From: Devosia indica
GTDB lineage: Bacteria > Pseudomonadota > Alphaproteobacteria > Rhizobiales > Devosiaceae
Reading direction: 5' to 3'
Length of the DNA stretch: 64,000 nucleotides
Assembly (NCBI RefSeq): GCF_003056405.1
Contig: NZ_PYVZ01000003.1
Location: 1 to 64,000, forward strand
Shown one piece after another: positions 11,874 to 21,825 of the stretch; the stretch's first letter is position 1, and each line of letters opens with the position of its first letter. The position numbers and the translations under genes are program-made. The notes under the pieces were generated by a model. That model worked only from the letters and a program-made list of their open reading frames with translations, had not been told where the DNA came from and ran no database searches.

Positions 11874-12028
11874 CCTGCCGGCAAGGCCGGGTGACGGGGT
11901 GAGAAGATCTTCCCGCAATGCATGGCTGGGGTGACCAATCGACCCCTACCGATCCGGATGGGCAAGGTCCATCTACAGGTCATGGAAACGACCCGGGCCG
12001 TTCTGGGTTGAACAGGAAGGATTGGAAA

Positions 12029-12202
12029 ATGAGCACCCCGCGCAAGAACAAGTTCTTTGCGACCCTCGACACTTTCGCCACCGTGTTCGGCAGCGCTGCT
12101 GCTGTGTCGGCGGCCGTCGAAGCTGGACGGGTGCCCAAGTCCAAGCACCTGGACAATCTGGGCATCGACCCGGTCGCGTTCCGCAACATCGGCAAGCTCT
12201 AA
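12029..12202 (+). CDS. 57-residue small protein
   Basis: The ATG at 12029 is preceded by a good ribosome-binding site (GGAAGGA). The product starts MSTPRKNKFFATLDTFATVF, has an Ala/Val-rich middle (GSAAAVSAAVEAG) and a polar end (LDNLGIDPVAFRNIGKL). There is no signal peptide; a cytosolic helical protein is likely. A strong terminator follows, making it a stand-alone transcript unit or the end of the upstream one. I do not recognise a named family. Confidence 0.65.
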   Translation: MSTPRKNKFFATLDTFATVFGSAAAVSAAVEAGRVPKSKHLDNLGIDPVAFRNIGKL

Positions 12203-12290
12203 GCTCCGCATTCCAGCGTCGACGCTTTGAAGCGCGGGGCCCAGGCCCCTCCCTCCAGAGGCCTTCGCGCAAACCTGCCGGTATGATAAG

Positions 12291-12329
12291 CCCGGCTGCC
12301 AGATCCCTCCCTGGCAGCCGGGCTTTTTT
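12291..12329 (+). terminator. Intrinsic terminator after the 57-residue gene
   Basis: A perfect 12-bp stem (12291-12302 with 12311-12322) and an 8-base loop are followed by C and six Ts. Strong Rho-independent terminator. Confidence 0.92.
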
Positions 12330-12449
12330 GCGCGTCCACTGGCTGAACGAAATCTGAAAGCGCGCATCAGTCCCGGTTCAAGCACGGGCGGTCATTTAGC
12401 GGTCATCCAAACCAGCCGGACAGTCCGGCCCCCAATGAGGAGACCAAAC

Positions 12450-12794
12450 ATGACCACCACCAAGACGCGCGCCCTGGGCACGACATTGCTGACGCTGGGC
12501 GCCCTGCTTGCCCTGACCCCGATGGTCCCGAGCATCGCCATGGCTGATGACAATGATCTGATCTGTTTCGAGTACCAGCTTGAGAATGGCGAAGACGAGC
12601 TCGAATGCGACACGCGCGGCAATTACAAGGCCGAGTGCGCCCTGACCGACCCGGAAACCACCACCGATTTCTGCCAGGATATCAATTCGGAGTTTGAAGG
12701 CCGGGATGAGGCGCCCCAATCCCTTTCGGGCAGCGGCGGCGGCTCGCCTGATCCGACCTCGCCATCGGGCCCCAACAAACTCACTATTCGCTAG
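12450..12794 (+). CDS. Secreted small protein of unknown function
   Basis: The 114-residue product has a clear Sec signal peptide (basic TTTKTRALG, hydrophobic core, cleavage near SIAMA-DDND) and an acidic mature part. Four cysteines sit in ICFEY, LECDT, AECAL and FCQD, suggesting one or two disulfides in the periplasm. A Ser/Gly/Pro-rich tail (SGSGGGSPDPTSPSG) follows. The start at 12450 was chosen because GAGGAG lies about 7 bases upstream; an ATG five codons earlier overlaps that ribosome-binding site. It converges on tctA. I recognise no family. Confidence 0.65.
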   Translation: MTTTKTRALGTTLLTLGALLALTPMVPSIAMADDNDLICFEYQLENGEDELECDTRGNYKAECALTDPETTTDFCQDINSEFEGRDEAPQSLSGSGGGSPDPTSPSGPNKLTIR

Positions 12795-12865
12795 AAGATT
12801 AAATCGGTCTCGCCCCCACCAATCACGGCAAGGGGCGAGACCTGCCCTGCGTCCGCAGGATCTCG

Positions 12866-14413
12866 TCAGTCCTCGTCGGTCGCCAACTGGCCCAGCACGC
12901 CGCCCTGCCCGCGCAGCCGCAGGATCATCGGCACGCCAACAGCGATGATGGCAGCGACATAGAGCACAATCGAAATGGGCGAGGAGAACAGCACGCCGAT
13001 GTCGCCCTGGCTGATGGCCAGCGCCCGGCGCAATTGCTGTTCGGCCATCGGCCCCAGGATCAGGCCCACCACCACCGGCGCGATCGGATAGCCGAAGCGG
13101 CGCAGCAGATAGCCCAGAATGCCGAAGGCCAGCAGCAGCACAAGTTCGAACGAGATCCGCACCGGGCCAAAACCCATGGACATGGCGCCATTGGCCCCGA
13201 GCGTTCCCAGCGTGGCGAAGGTCAGGATGCCCGCGTAAAGCCAGTGCTTGGGGATAGTCAAAAGCCGCACCCAGAGCCCGATCAGCGGCAGGTTGAGCAC
13301 CAGCAGCATGAAATTGGCCACCAGCAGGCTGGCGATCAGCGCCCAGACCAGCGGCGCGTTGTTGGCAAACAGGAGTGGTCCCGGCTGCAGGCCGAATTGC
13401 TGGAAACCAGCCAGCATGATGGCGGCCGTGGCCGTGGTCGGCAGGCCGAGCGTCAGCAGCGGCACCAGCGTACCGGCCGCCGAGGCATTGTTCGCCGCTT
13501 CGGGCCCGGCCACGCCTTCAATGGCGCCATTGCCGAATTCCTCGGGCTTCTTGGAAAAGGTCTTTTCCGTACTGTAGGAGAGAAAGCTGGCGACATCGGC
13601 ACCGCCCGCCGGCATGGCGCCAATGGGAAAACCGATAAAGGTGCCGCGCAGCCAGGAGGCCCAGCTTCGCTTCCAGTCCTCCAGTGTCATCCAGACCGAG
13701 CCCTTGACCGCCGTTACTTCGGTATTGGCCTGGTCGCGGTCGGAGGCCGTCTTGAGCGTCTCGCCGATGGCGAATAGCGCCACGGCAAGCGTCGTCACCT
13801 CAATGCCGTCGAGCAGGTCCATGACATTGAAGGCCAGGCGCGTCTGGCCGGTCTGCAGGTCGATACCGATCAGGCCCAGGCCCAGTCCGATGAACAGCGC
13901 CGTCAGCCCACGCAGGGCCGAGTCTCCGAACGCCGCCGAAACGGTCACAAAAGCCAGAACCATCAGCGCAAAATAGTCCCAGGGTCCGAAGGACAGCGCA
14001 AATTTCACCACGAATGGCGCAATGAAGGCGAGGCCAAGGGTCGCCAGGAGGCCGGCGACGAAGGAACCGATGGCGGCAGTAGCCAGTGCCGGGCCGCCCC
14101 GTCCCTGGCGGGCCATCTTGTTGCCCTCGAGCGCGGTGACGATGGAGGCGCTTTCGCCCGGCGTGTTGAGCAGGATCGAGGTCGTCGAGCCACCATACAT
14201 GCCGCCATAATAGATGCCGGCGAACATGATGAGCGAGCCGCCCGGGTCGAGCTTGTAGGTTACCGGCAGCAGCAGCGCCACGGTCAGCGCCGGGCCGATG
14301 CCGGGCAGCACGCCCACGGCGGTGCCCAGGGTCACGCCGATCAGCGCATAAATCAGATTGTGCACCTGGAGCGCCGAGAGCAGCCCCTGGGCGAGAAGGT
14401 CGAAGGTTTCCAT
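12866..14413 (-). CDS. tctA: Tripartite tricarboxylate transporter, large membrane subunit TctA
   Basis: TctA forms the transport channel of the TTT system that moves citrate-like tricarboxylates across the inner membrane, driven by an ion gradient. The 515 residues contain about a dozen hydrophobic segments and the signature [19 protein letters not shown] near the N-terminus, with a second Gly/Pro-rich repeat ([19 protein letters not shown]) in the middle. The start [12 protein letters not shown] at 14413 shares a base with the tctB stop codon; a longer frame reads back into tctB and is not used. Confidence 0.95.
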   Translation of the reverse strand: METFDLLAQGLLSALQVHNLIYALIGVTLGTAVGVLPGIGPALTVALLLPVTYKLDPGGSLIMFAGIYYGGMYGGSTTSILLNTPGESASIVTALEGNKMARQGRGGPALATAAIGSFVAGLLATLGLAFIAPFVVKFALSFGPWDYFALMVLAFVTVSAAFGDSALRGLTALFIGLGLGLIGIDLQTGQTRLAFNVMDLLDGIEVTTLAVALFAIGETLKTASDRDQANTEVTAVKGSVWMTLEDWKRSWASWLRGTFIGFPIGAMPAGGADVASFLSYSTEKTFSKKPEEFGNGAIEGVAGPEAANNASAAGTLVPLLTLGLPTTATAAIMLAGFQQFGLQPGPLLFANNAPLVWALIASLLVANFMLLVLNLPLIGLWVRLLTIPKHWLYAGILTFATLGTLGANGAMSMGFGPVRISFELVLLLAFGILGYLLRRFGYPIAPVVVGLILGPMAEQQLRRALAISQGDIGVLFSSPISIVLYVAAIIAVGVPMILRLRGQGGVLGQLATDED

Positions 14414-14913
14414 CAGAAGGGAGTCCCCGTCGTCAGCAGGCGTTCCAGCGCACCGGCCGGAAGCGACAATTGCAGGCCCTTGGCAAAGATGAACCAGACG
14501 GCGAAGGCAAAGACCGTCCCAATCGGAATGGTCTGCCACAACGGTCCGCGCCCGAAGGCCTTGGCGGTAAAGGCAAACAGAACGCCCGTGCCGATGGAGA
14601 ACCCGGCCGTTGAGAGCAGCAGGATCTGCCCGATCAGGCCGCCGACGATCCAGAAGATCGGCTTGTAGTCATCCTTGCTGCGCTCGGGAAAGCTGCCGCG
14701 CATGGCCGACACAACCGTGCCGATGGCCAGAAGAACCAACCCGCTGGCGATCACATAGGGAAAGACTGTAGGGCCGACGCGTTGCTGGATGGGCGGCAGG
14801 CGCATCTGGCTGGTCTGCCAGAAGATGATGGCCGCCAGGCCGGCGAGAATGGCTGCGATGACAAGCGCCGCCCCATCGGGGCGGCGCTCGGGCTTGGAGG
14901 AGCCTGTTGTCAT
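14413..14913 (-). CDS. tctB: Tripartite tricarboxylate transporter, small membrane subunit TctB
   Basis: This 166-residue protein has four predicted membrane helices ([47 protein letters not shown] and a C-terminal [14 protein letters not shown]), the usual plan of TctB. It is needed with TctA for transport, but its exact role in the family is poorly defined. It overlaps tctC by 4 bases (ATGA) and tctA by 1 base, so the three genes are translationally coupled. Confidence 0.9.
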   Translation of the reverse strand: MTTGSSKPERRPDGAALVIAAILAGLAAIIFWQTSQMRLPPIQQRVGPTVFPYVIASGLVLLAIGTVVSAMRGSFPERSKDDYKPIFWIVGGLIGQILLLSTAGFSIGTGVLFAFTAKAFGRGPLWQTIPIGTVFAFAVWFIFAKGLQLSLPAGALERLLTTGTPF

Positions 14914-15854
14914 TGGACCAGGCCAATGTCTTTCAGGATAGCCTCGGTGGCCGACTTGTCGGCTTCGAGCTGGGTGGCGAAGGCATCGCCGTCAAGATAG
15001 GTATCGACCCAGCCGCGGGTTTCGAGCGCGGACTGCCAGGTGGCGGACTCTGCCATGGCCTTCACGTCGGCGGTAATGGCCGCCTTCTGCTCGTCGGTGA
15101 TGCCGGGAGCGGCCGCGACCATGCGCCAGTTCTGCACGGCCACATCGACACCTTCTTCCATCAGCGTGGGGGCATCAAAGCCCGGCACGCGGGTATCGGT
15201 GGAGACAGCCAGCAGGCGCAGTTCACCCGCTTCGATCTGCGAAGCGAACTCGCTGACGCCGGAGAGGCCCACGGTGACCTGACCGCCCAGGATAGCGGCA
15301 AGGGCTTCGCCACCGCCCGAATAGGCGATGTAGTTGACCTGGGTGGGGTCGACGTCAACCGCCTGAGCGATCAGGCCCGCGGTGATGTGATCGACACCAC
15401 CAGCAGAACCACCGGCCCAGGCCACTGCGCCCGGATCGGCCTTGAGTGCGGCAACAAGATCGTCAACCGACTCGATGTCGGACGCAGCCGGCACCACCAG
15501 CGCCACGGCTTCACCGGTGAGGCGCGCGATGGGGGTGACATTGTCGAGGCTCACGGGCGACATGTTGGTCAGGATGGCGCCGACCATCACATAGCCGCCC
15601 ACGATCAGGGCATTGGGATTGCCATTTTCCTGGGTCGCAAACTGCGCCAGGCCAATGGTGCCGCCAGCGCCGGGCACGTTGGTGACCTGCACATTGCCCG
15701 AAATGCCTTCGGCCTGCAGGGCCTCCTGCATGGTGCGAGCGGTCTGGTCCCAGCCGCCGCCGGGGCCGGCCGGTGCCATGATGGTGTAATCGGCAGCAAA
15801 AGCGGGTGCGGAAAGGGCGCCGGTTACCAGCGCCGCGAGAAGCAGCTTGTTCAT
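14910..15854 (-). CDS. tctC: Periplasmic tricarboxylate-binding protein TctC
   Basis: TctC captures the substrate in the periplasm and delivers it to TctAB. The 314-residue precursor has a signal peptide ([20 protein letters not shown], then ADYT) and the family hallmarks [21 protein letters not shown] and the [15 protein letters not shown] loop. An excellent ribosome-binding site (GGGAGGA) precedes the ATG. It is the first gene of tctCBA; substrate identity cannot be read from the sequence. Confidence 0.95.
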   Translation of the reverse strand: MNKLLLAALVTGALSAPAFAADYTIMAPAGPGGGWDQTARTMQEALQAEGISGNVQVTNVPGAGGTIGLAQFATQENGNPNALIVGGYVMVGAILTNMSPVSLDNVTPIARLTGEAVALVVPAASDIESVDDLVAALKADPGAVAWAGGSAGGVDHITAGLIAQAVDVDPTQVNYIAYSGGGEALAAILGGQVTVGLSGVSEFASQIEAGELRLLAVSTDTRVPGFDAPTLMEEGVDVAVQNWRMVAAAPGITDEQKAAITADVKAMAESATWQSALETRGWVDTYLDGDAFATQLEADKSATEAILKDIGLVQ

Positions 15855-15875
15855 AGTTCCTCCCTAGAACAATTG

Positions 15876-15939
15876 CGAACGTCGTTGCGTTCGTAAGAGC
15901 AAGCTTATGCCTGCTCCCTGTCATCGTCCTGTCAGGGAG
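15876..15939 (-). promoter_or_regulatory. tctCBA leader with two inverted repeats
   Basis: The 95 bases between the upstream glycosidase and tctC contain two perfect inverted repeats. One (CGAACG at 15876-15881 with CGTTCG at 15888-15893) lies about 20-40 bases before the tctC start and could be a regulator operator or a leader hairpin. The other (CTCCCTG at 15914-15920 with CAGGGAG at 15933-15939) follows the glycosidase stop codon and may end that transcript, although no T-run follows. Confidence 0.4.
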
Positions 15940-15949
15940 GCTACGCCTG

Positions 15950-17596
15950 CTAACCGTGGCTCGGCAAGACCATACCCGGATTGGCAACTTGCCCAAAGCC
16001 GCCTGCCTCAAGGCTCTGGCGTTCATTGGGTCCGATGGCGAATGGATAGGACGCCCCATCCCATTCGACGGTGCCGGACAGTGTTCGGCTGGTCAGGCCG
16101 ATAATTTCGCGCAAGGTGCCAGCACGGTCGGTGACGATTCGCAGCCCTGACGGGAAGCGACCCAGCCGTTCACCACCTCGCCAGACTTCGCTTGTCTCGA
16201 CGCCGTTGACCAGTTCGAAATCGACACCATCCACCTTGCGCGCGTAAGCGGTATCCCACTGCTCGTAGCGATGCGTCGCCGGCTTTGGCAGCAGGCCGGT
16301 GAACCACAGATCGCCCTCGGGTCGCGGCAAGATGCCCGACAGGCGCTCAACGAAATCGAGCAGGCATAGGATCGATGGCGCGTATTTCTCGGTAAACCCG
16401 GCCTCGCCGGTAAAGGGGCTGAGCGTCTGCGGAAAACGATCCGCTCCGAACAGCGCCGAGAGCGTCGGCTGCATGATCCAGCTCAGCTCGACATGATGGC
16501 CGTGATGTTCGAAGGCATGCGGGGTGCGGATCAGCGTCAGGAAATTGCTCGGCCCGTCCCAGCTATTGTGCCCAAATGTCGGGTCGAAACGCGGATCATC
16601 CAGCGCAATCGAGGTCAGCGGGAATTTTGCGAAGAATTTCCGCGTGTTGAGCAGATAGCGTTGCAGCGCTTGGGCAAAACTCTCGGCGTCGCCAATTTCA
16701 CAGGCCAGCACCCGCAGCAGATTATCGGACTGGATGCGCACCATGCGGCCATTGCGGTCGCGATCATAGAAGAAGGCGTCATCAGGATCGTAGCATTGCG
16801 CGAACAGCGCTTTGCGGCTGGCCTCGGCCTTCTGCCGCCAATCATCGCCGTTACGATCGAGCTGGTCGGCCATCTGGCCGAGATAATCCCGCTGGCAGGC
16901 GACATTGGCTGTCAGGTCTGGCGCGATGAAGGGCAGGATGGGGCTGTCGGGGTCGTAGCGCGCGGGGTCATTGGCGAAGGGACTGTCCGGCACATGCCAG
17001 AAGCGCGAGGACAGGTCGTGCCCGGTGTCATAGGTCGAGAACGCCTCGACAGCACCCGTGCCCAGGGTATCTCGATGCCGGGCTAACCAGGCATCATAGC
17101 GCGACATCGCACCGAACATGCCGCTCAGCCAGTCCGTATCGAGCCGGTTGAGCCGGAAATGATTCCAGACCGACCGCGCCAGCGGCGTGACGAGCTGGAT
17201 CTGGTTAAAGGCGGGGCCCTGCGGGGTGACCTTGTAGGGCAACAGCCCATCTTCCCGCTGGTAGCGGGCGAAGGTCGAATAGGTCGCCGTCGTCACCGAG
17301 GGCAGAAACCGGCTCAAGAGTTCGGCATTGATGGTGCCGGTGCTTTCGAGCCAGCAGCCATGATAGATGCCGCCTTCATGCAGGATCGGCGTGTCGTCCG
17401 CTGCCGGCGCGATGCAGTCGAACAGCTCGCGCACGGCGTCATAATAACGGTCGGTCAGCCGATCAGCGCTCGAAACAAAGCGAACCCCCGAGCGCTGCCA
17501 TTCGGTTAGCAGCGCCGCATCGGCTGATTTGGCGAGCGGACCGATTTTTTCGGCCAGGTCCAGCGCCCGCAAGCGGTCAAGCAGTGGATGCTTCAC
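15950..17596 (-). CDS. (alpha/alpha)6-barrel glycoside hydrolase, GH63/MGH1-like
   Basis: This 548-residue cytosolic protein resembles six-hairpin glycosidases of the GH63/mannosylglycerate-hydrolase type. Visible family features are HEGGIYHGCWLESTG near residue 73, the acidic FARYQREDGLLPYKV, RYDAWLARHRD, and the aromatic/His-rich GHNSWDGPSNFL and HHGHHVELSW near the active site. The start is a GTG at 17596 with GAGG about 7 bases upstream. It lies between an acuI-like gene and tctC on the same strand. The substrate is unknown; a glucosyl- or mannosyl-glycerate or a small alpha-glucoside would fit the family. No signal peptide is seen. Confidence 0.72.
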   Translation of the reverse strand: MKHPLLDRLRALDLAEKIGPLAKSADAALLTEWQRSGVRFVSSADRLTDRYYDAVRELFDCIAPAADDTPILHEGGIYHGCWLESTGTINAELLSRFLPSVTTATYSTFARYQREDGLLPYKVTPQGPAFNQIQLVTPLARSVWNHFRLNRLDTDWLSGMFGAMSRYDAWLARHRDTLGTGAVEAFSTYDTGHDLSSRFWHVPDSPFANDPARYDPDSPILPFIAPDLTANVACQRDYLGQMADQLDRNGDDWRQKAEASRKALFAQCYDPDDAFFYDRDRNGRMVRIQSDNLLRVLACEIGDAESFAQALQRYLLNTRKFFAKFPLTSIALDDPRFDPTFGHNSWDGPSNFLTLIRTPHAFEHHGHHVELSWIMQPTLSALFGADRFPQTLSPFTGEAGFTEKYAPSILCLLDFVERLSGILPRPEGDLWFTGLLPKPATHRYEQWDTAYARKVDGVDFELVNGVETSEVWRGGERLGRFPSGLRIVTDRAGTLREIIGLTSRTLSGTVEWDGASYPFAIGPNERQSLEAGGFGQVANPGMVLPSHG

Positions 17597-17864
17597 GCAG
17601 ACGCCTCGATCCGCTGGCCTTTGGCCTTGAGCAATTGCGCATCAATAGCTTGGCTCTGCACCGGCAACGTATTCATCGCGTGGTCGTCCCAGGCCAATGG
17701 GCCAAGAGTGCGCAATTGAGCCTCAGGATCACTTCCTCTTCCATACAAGTCAATTGCTTTGAACCGACCCGGCCGGTTTGTTCGGAGCCATCAAAATTTG
17801 GAATCCAATCGAGACGGCGTTGCTGGGCGCCCGATAGGGCGATCTGGTCTGGTTCCCCAACGCC

Positions 17865-18857
17865 CTAGCGTTTGGGATTGACCAGTACCCGGCCCTTGAC
17901 CGCGCCGCTCAGGATCTGCGCCGCCTTGTCCGGCAGCGCGTCGAGACCCACTTCTTCGACATTGCCGGCATAGGCGCCGAAATCGAACAGGCCGGCCAGC
18001 CGCGCCCAGGCATCAGTGCGCGCATCGAATGGCTGCATGACACTGTCGATGCCCAGCAGGTTCACCCCGCGCAGCAGAAAGGGCAGCACATTGGTGTCGA
18101 GCTTGATCCCCGCCGCGTTGCCCAGGCTTGCCACTGACCCGCCATAGGCGATCTGGCGCAGGAGCTTGCCCAACACTGCCCCGCCGACGCAGTCGATGGC
18201 CGCGGCGAACCGAGCTGTTTCGAGCGGCTTGTCGGGCTGCGCCATGAATTCGTTACGGTCAAGAACGCTGGCGGCGCCGAGATCGCGCAGCATATCGGCA
18301 TGTTGCGGGCGCCCGGACAGCGCCGCCACGGAATAGCCCAGACGCCGCAGCAGGGCCACGGCAATCGAGCCGACGCCGCCGGCGGCCCCGGTCACCAGCA
18401 CCTCGCCACTTGAAGGCGCAAGCCCCGCCCATTCGAGGCGATTGATGGCCAGCATCGCCGTCAGGCCGGCTGTCCCCATAATCATGGCATCGCGCGTGGT
18501 CAGATTGGCCGGCAGCGGCACCAGCCAGTCGGCCTTGACCCGCGCCCGTTCCGCATAGCCGCCCCAGTGGGCTTCCCCGACCCGCCAGCCGGTCAGCACC
18601 ACCTGGTCTCCGACTCGATAGCGGAAATCATCGCTGTCCCGCACGGTCCCGGAAAAGTCGATCCCTGCGACATGGGGATAGGTCCGCACCAGGCCACCCT
18701 GCCCCGTCAGGCACAGCCCGTCCTTGTAGTTGAGCCCGGCCCATTCGATGTCCACCGTGACGTCACCCTCGGGCAGTCGCGTGTCCTCAAGCATCTGCAC
18801 CGCCGACGAAACGGTTCCGTCTTCGGCCTTTTCAGTCAGCAGGGCGCGGAAACTCAT
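17865..18857 (-). CDS. acuI: Acrylyl-CoA reductase (AcuI/YhdH-type) zinc-free medium-chain dehydrogenase
   Basis: A 330-residue NADPH-dependent quinone-oxidoreductase-like protein. The AcuI/YhdH subfamily reduces acryloyl-CoA to propionyl-CoA. The family opening (FRALLTEKAEDG), the domain NYKDGLCLTGQGGLVR and the nucleotide-binding VTGAAGGVGSIAVALL are intact, and catalytic-zinc ligands of alcohol dehydrogenases are absent, as expected. GAGGAG precedes the start. The subfamily assignment is good; the physiological substrate here is inferred only. Confidence 0.85.
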   Translation of the reverse strand: MSFRALLTEKAEDGTVSSAVQMLEDTRLPEGDVTVDIEWAGLNYKDGLCLTGQGGLVRTYPHVAGIDFSGTVRDSDDFRYRVGDQVVLTGWRVGEAHWGGYAERARVKADWLVPLPANLTTRDAMIMGTAGLTAMLAINRLEWAGLAPSSGEVLVTGAAGGVGSIAVALLRRLGYSVAALSGRPQHADMLRDLGAASVLDRNEFMAQPDKPLETARFAAAIDCVGGAVLGKLLRQIAYGGSVASLGNAAGIKLDTNVLPFLLRGVNLLGIDSVMQPFDARTDAWARLAGLFDFGAYAGNVEEVGLDALPDKAAQILSGAVKGRVLVNPKR

Positions 18858-19331
18858 GGGGTATTCTCCTCTGATGCCACATGGTCGATATGGCCTGCCC
18901 GGACCTTAGCGAAGGGCTGCTGCTGATGACCAGTCCGCGCACGTCCAAAAAAAAATCCGCGCACCATTTCGAAATTATCCCCGCGACCAAAAGCGGCCCC
19001 ATAATCCTGCCCATTCCTCTCGCGTCAGGGCGGCCTGCAGCGACCAGTGGCGGGAGGAACAGCCGGGCGTGGGGCAGTCGCGTGCCGCCGCGGTCTGGGG
19101 GTCGGTCGGCGAGAGTTCGTGCCTATTGTGGCTTCGACCACAATTGAAAGCGGGTGCCCCAGGGGCGGTCGCGCCGGACAGCATTCCAAGTTCACCCCCT
19201 ATCGAGAAAACCCGGCGTTCCCGAGACGGCTTTCGTCTCAGTTTTTTAGTTTCAGGGACGATTGCCGTCTCGGGACACCGCTCTGTTTTCACAACCGCGA
19301 CGCCAAATGGCCGGGCGGCGCGCAGTCGTGC
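18858..19331. other. Non-coding region with overlapping inverted repeats
   Basis: No credible gene between maeB and acuI. Near 19220-19274 an 11-bp inverted repeat (19220-19230 with 19264-19274) encloses and competes with a shorter hairpin (GAGACG 19223-19228 with CGTCTC 19234-19239) that is followed by six Ts on the plus strand. On the minus strand the larger hairpin lies about 60 bases after the maeB stop and may act as its terminator. A second small hairpin with a TTCG-type loop (ATTGTGG/CCACAAT) is at about 19124-19143. Nine As occur at about 18949-18957. Confidence 0.5.
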
Positions 19332-21599
19332 CTACCCGGCAGCCTCGGTCGCTGCGATGGCGGTCATGTTGACGATGCCGCGGCTCGTGACAGTGGGCGC
19401 CAGAATATGCGCGGGCTGGGCCGTGCCCATCAGGATGGGGCCGATATGCAGGCCATTGTTCATTTCCTTGAGCAGGGTCATCGAAAGGTTGGCGGCCTCA
19501 AGGTTCGGGAAGATCAGCAAATTGGCTTCGCCCTTGAGCACTGAGTCCGGGATATAGCGTTCGCGCAGGCTCTCATTGATCGCCAGATCACCCTGCATTT
19601 CACCCTCTACCATCAGGTCAGGGGCCTCGACTTTCAACCGGTCATAGACCGCCCGCATCTTCTCGCTGGTCTCGCCATCGCGGGAGCCGAAATTGGAATA
19701 GCTGAGCAGCGCCGCCTTGGCCTCGATATTGAAGCGCTTGAGGTGATCGCGGGCCTGCAGGGCAATCGAGACCAGCTCGTCCTCGGTGGGGTCAATATTG
19801 GCGTAGGTGTCGGCGAGGAAGAACACGCCGCGATTGAGGATCAGCATGGACAGGGCCGAGAGTTGCTGGGCTCCTGGTGCCACCCCGATCACCGAATGGA
19901 TGTCGCGGGCATGCTTGATGAAGCGCCCCTGCAGCCCGCAGATCAGCGCATCGGCCTCACCACGCTTGACGGCCAGCGCGCCGATGACGGTGGTGTTCGT
20001 TCTGACGATGGTGCGGGCGGTGTCGGGGGTCACCCCCTTGCGCCCGACCAGGGCATGGAAGTCGGCGACATAGTCGCGGTAGCGCGGATCGTCTTCGGGG
20101 TTGATGACTTCAAAATCCGTGCCGGGCCGGATGGTTAGCCCGAAACGCTCCAATCGTGATTCAATCACCGAGGGGCGTCCGATCAGGATCGGCTTGCCGA
20201 TACCGTCTTCGAGAATGACCTGGGCGGCGCGCAGCACCCGCTCATCCTCCCCATCGGCAAAGGCGATCCGCTTGCCCGAGGCCTGGGCCCGCTCGATCAT
20301 CGGTTTCATCACCATGCCGGAGCGGAAGACGAAGCGGCGCAATTGATCCCGATAGGCGTCGAAATCGGCAATCGGCCTGGCCGCAACGCCAGACTCCATC
20401 GCCGCCTTGGCCACTGCGGGTGCAATGCGCAGGATCAGCCGCTGGTCGAAGGGATTGGGGATCAGGTAGTCCGCGCCAAAAATGGCCGGCACACCGTGGC
20501 TGGTGGATTCCAGACCCGGCTCATGGGCGAGTTTGGCGATGGCGTGCGCTGCTGCTGCCTTCATCTCCTCGTTGATGATGGTGGCACCGCAATCCAGCGC
20601 CCCACGGAACAGGAAGGGGAAGCATAGAACGTTGTTGACCTGGTTGGGATAGTCCGACCGACCGGTACAGACCAGCGCATCGGGCCGAGCTTCCTTTGCC
20701 AGTTCCGGCATGATCTCGGGAATGGGATTGGAGAGCGCCAGGATCAGCGGATTGGGCGCCATGTCCTTCATCATTTCGGGCTTGAGCGCGCCAGCCTTGG
20801 AGAGACCGACAAAGATATCCGCCCCCGCCATGACGGCGCTAAGCTCAGTCTCATCGGTGTCCTGGGCAAAGGCACCACGCCAGCGGTCAACGGAGTTGTC
20901 CCGCTTTTTCGTGACCAGCCCCTTGGAGTCGGCGATCCAGATGTTTTCCCGTTTTGCGCCGACGGCAATCAGCATGTTCATGCAGGCAATCGCTGCCGCC
21001 CCCGCCCCAGAGGTAACGATCTTGGCCTTGGCGATGTCCTTCTTGACCAGCCGCATGGCGTTGATGACCGCGGCGGCCACGATGATCGCAGTGCCGTGCT
21101 GGTCGTCGTGGAAGACCGGGATGTTCATCCGCTCGCGCAGCGCTTCCTCGATCTCGAAGCATTCGGGAGCCTTGATATCTTCGAGATTGATGCCGCCAAA
21201 GCTGGGCTCCAATGGCGCAACAATTTCTATGAAGCGCTTGGGGTCCTGTTCATTGACCTCGATGTCGATCGAGTCGATGCCGGCGAACTTCTTGAACAGG
21301 ACCGCCTTGCCTTCCATGACCGGCTTGCTCGCCAGCGCACCGATATTGCCCAGCCCCAGCACCGCCGTGCCGTTGGAGATTACGGCAACCAGATTGCCCT
21401 TGGAGGTGTATTTGTAGGCATCGGCCGGATTGGCGGCGATTTCCTCGCAGGGAATGGCCACCCCGGGCGAATAGGCCAGAGAGAGGTCGCGTGTATTCGC
21501 AAGCGGCTTGGTGGCCACGATTTCCAGCTTCCCTGGTTTGGGAAACTCATGAAAATACAGCGCCGCATCGCGCAGGCTGGTGGCCTTTTCGTCGGACAT
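19332..21599 (-). CDS. maeB: NADP-dependent malic enzyme with C-terminal phosphotransacetylase-like domain
   Basis: The enzyme decarboxylates malate to pyruvate, producing NADPH for biosynthesis and gluconeogenic balance. The 755 residues have the MaeB plan: malic domain (residues about 15-160, with LAYSPGVAIPCEEI and the catalytic-lysine region TSKGNLVAVISNGTAVLG), NADP-binding domain (TSGAGAAAIACMNML), then a phosphate acetyltransferase-like domain (from about 430, FADGEDERVLRAAQ) that in this family senses acetyl-CoA rather than catalysing transfer. The start at 21599 (MSDEKATSLRDAALYFHEFP) follows GGGAGAG; the nine residues upstream in the frame are discarded. Confidence 0.96.
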   Translation of the reverse strand: MSDEKATSLRDAALYFHEFPKPGKLEIVATKPLANTRDLSLAYSPGVAIPCEEIAANPADAYKYTSKGNLVAVISNGTAVLGLGNIGALASKPVMEGKAVLFKKFAGIDSIDIEVNEQDPKRFIEIVAPLEPSFGGINLEDIKAPECFEIEEALRERMNIPVFHDDQHGTAIIVAAAVINAMRLVKKDIAKAKIVTSGAGAAAIACMNMLIAVGAKRENIWIADSKGLVTKKRDNSVDRWRGAFAQDTDETELSAVMAGADIFVGLSKAGALKPEMMKDMAPNPLILALSNPIPEIMPELAKEARPDALVCTGRSDYPNQVNNVLCFPFLFRGALDCGATIINEEMKAAAAHAIAKLAHEPGLESTSHGVPAIFGADYLIPNPFDQRLILRIAPAVAKAAMESGVAARPIADFDAYRDQLRRFVFRSGMVMKPMIERAQASGKRIAFADGEDERVLRAAQVILEDGIGKPILIGRPSVIESRLERFGLTIRPGTDFEVINPEDDPRYRDYVADFHALVGRKGVTPDTARTIVRTNTTVIGALAVKRGEADALICGLQGRFIKHARDIHSVIGVAPGAQQLSALSMLILNRGVFFLADTYANIDPTEDELVSIALQARDHLKRFNIEAKAALLSYSNFGSRDGETSEKMRAVYDRLKVEAPDLMVEGEMQGDLAINESLRERYIPDSVLKGEANLLIFPNLEAANLSMTLLKEMNNGLHIGPILMGTAQPAHILAPTVTSRGIVNMTAIAATEAAG

Positions 21600-21722
21600 C
21601 AATCTCTCCCATCTGCGGCGCGGCATGGTCGCGCGCCGGGCCGCGTCCCCACGCGGGCAAACTTTTCAAGATCAGGTCTGCTGCCCCAAGGGAAGTTATG
21701 CCTTAGTCGTAGGCAAAGGCAT

Positions 21723-21784
21723 CTGATTTTCAGGATCACATCTGGTTTTGGCACCCATCGGGTTGATTGGTTCAGATTTCCTGA
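21723..21784 (+). promoter_or_regulatory. Putative operators upstream of the ArsR-type regulator
   Basis: Two short dyads made of the same half-sites precede the regulator gene: CTGATTTTCAG at 21723-21733 and TCAGATTTCCTGA at 21772-21784. A related dyad lies before the GH51 gene. They are candidates for autoregulation by the adjacent regulator; this is pattern-based inference. Confidence 0.3.
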
Positions 21785-21825
21785 TACACAATCGGGTTTT
21801 ATCCAAAGGGCAGCACCGTAGTCGC

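Noticed and set aside
17764..17780. AACCG-N7-CGGTT dyad upstream of the glycosidase as a LacI-type operator
   Set aside because: Short arms, and no LacI-family gene nearby; chance occurrence likely in GC-rich DNA.
18975..19292. 105-residue minus-strand frame after maeB
   Set aside because: Overlaps the inverted-repeat region, no family features or ribosome-binding site.
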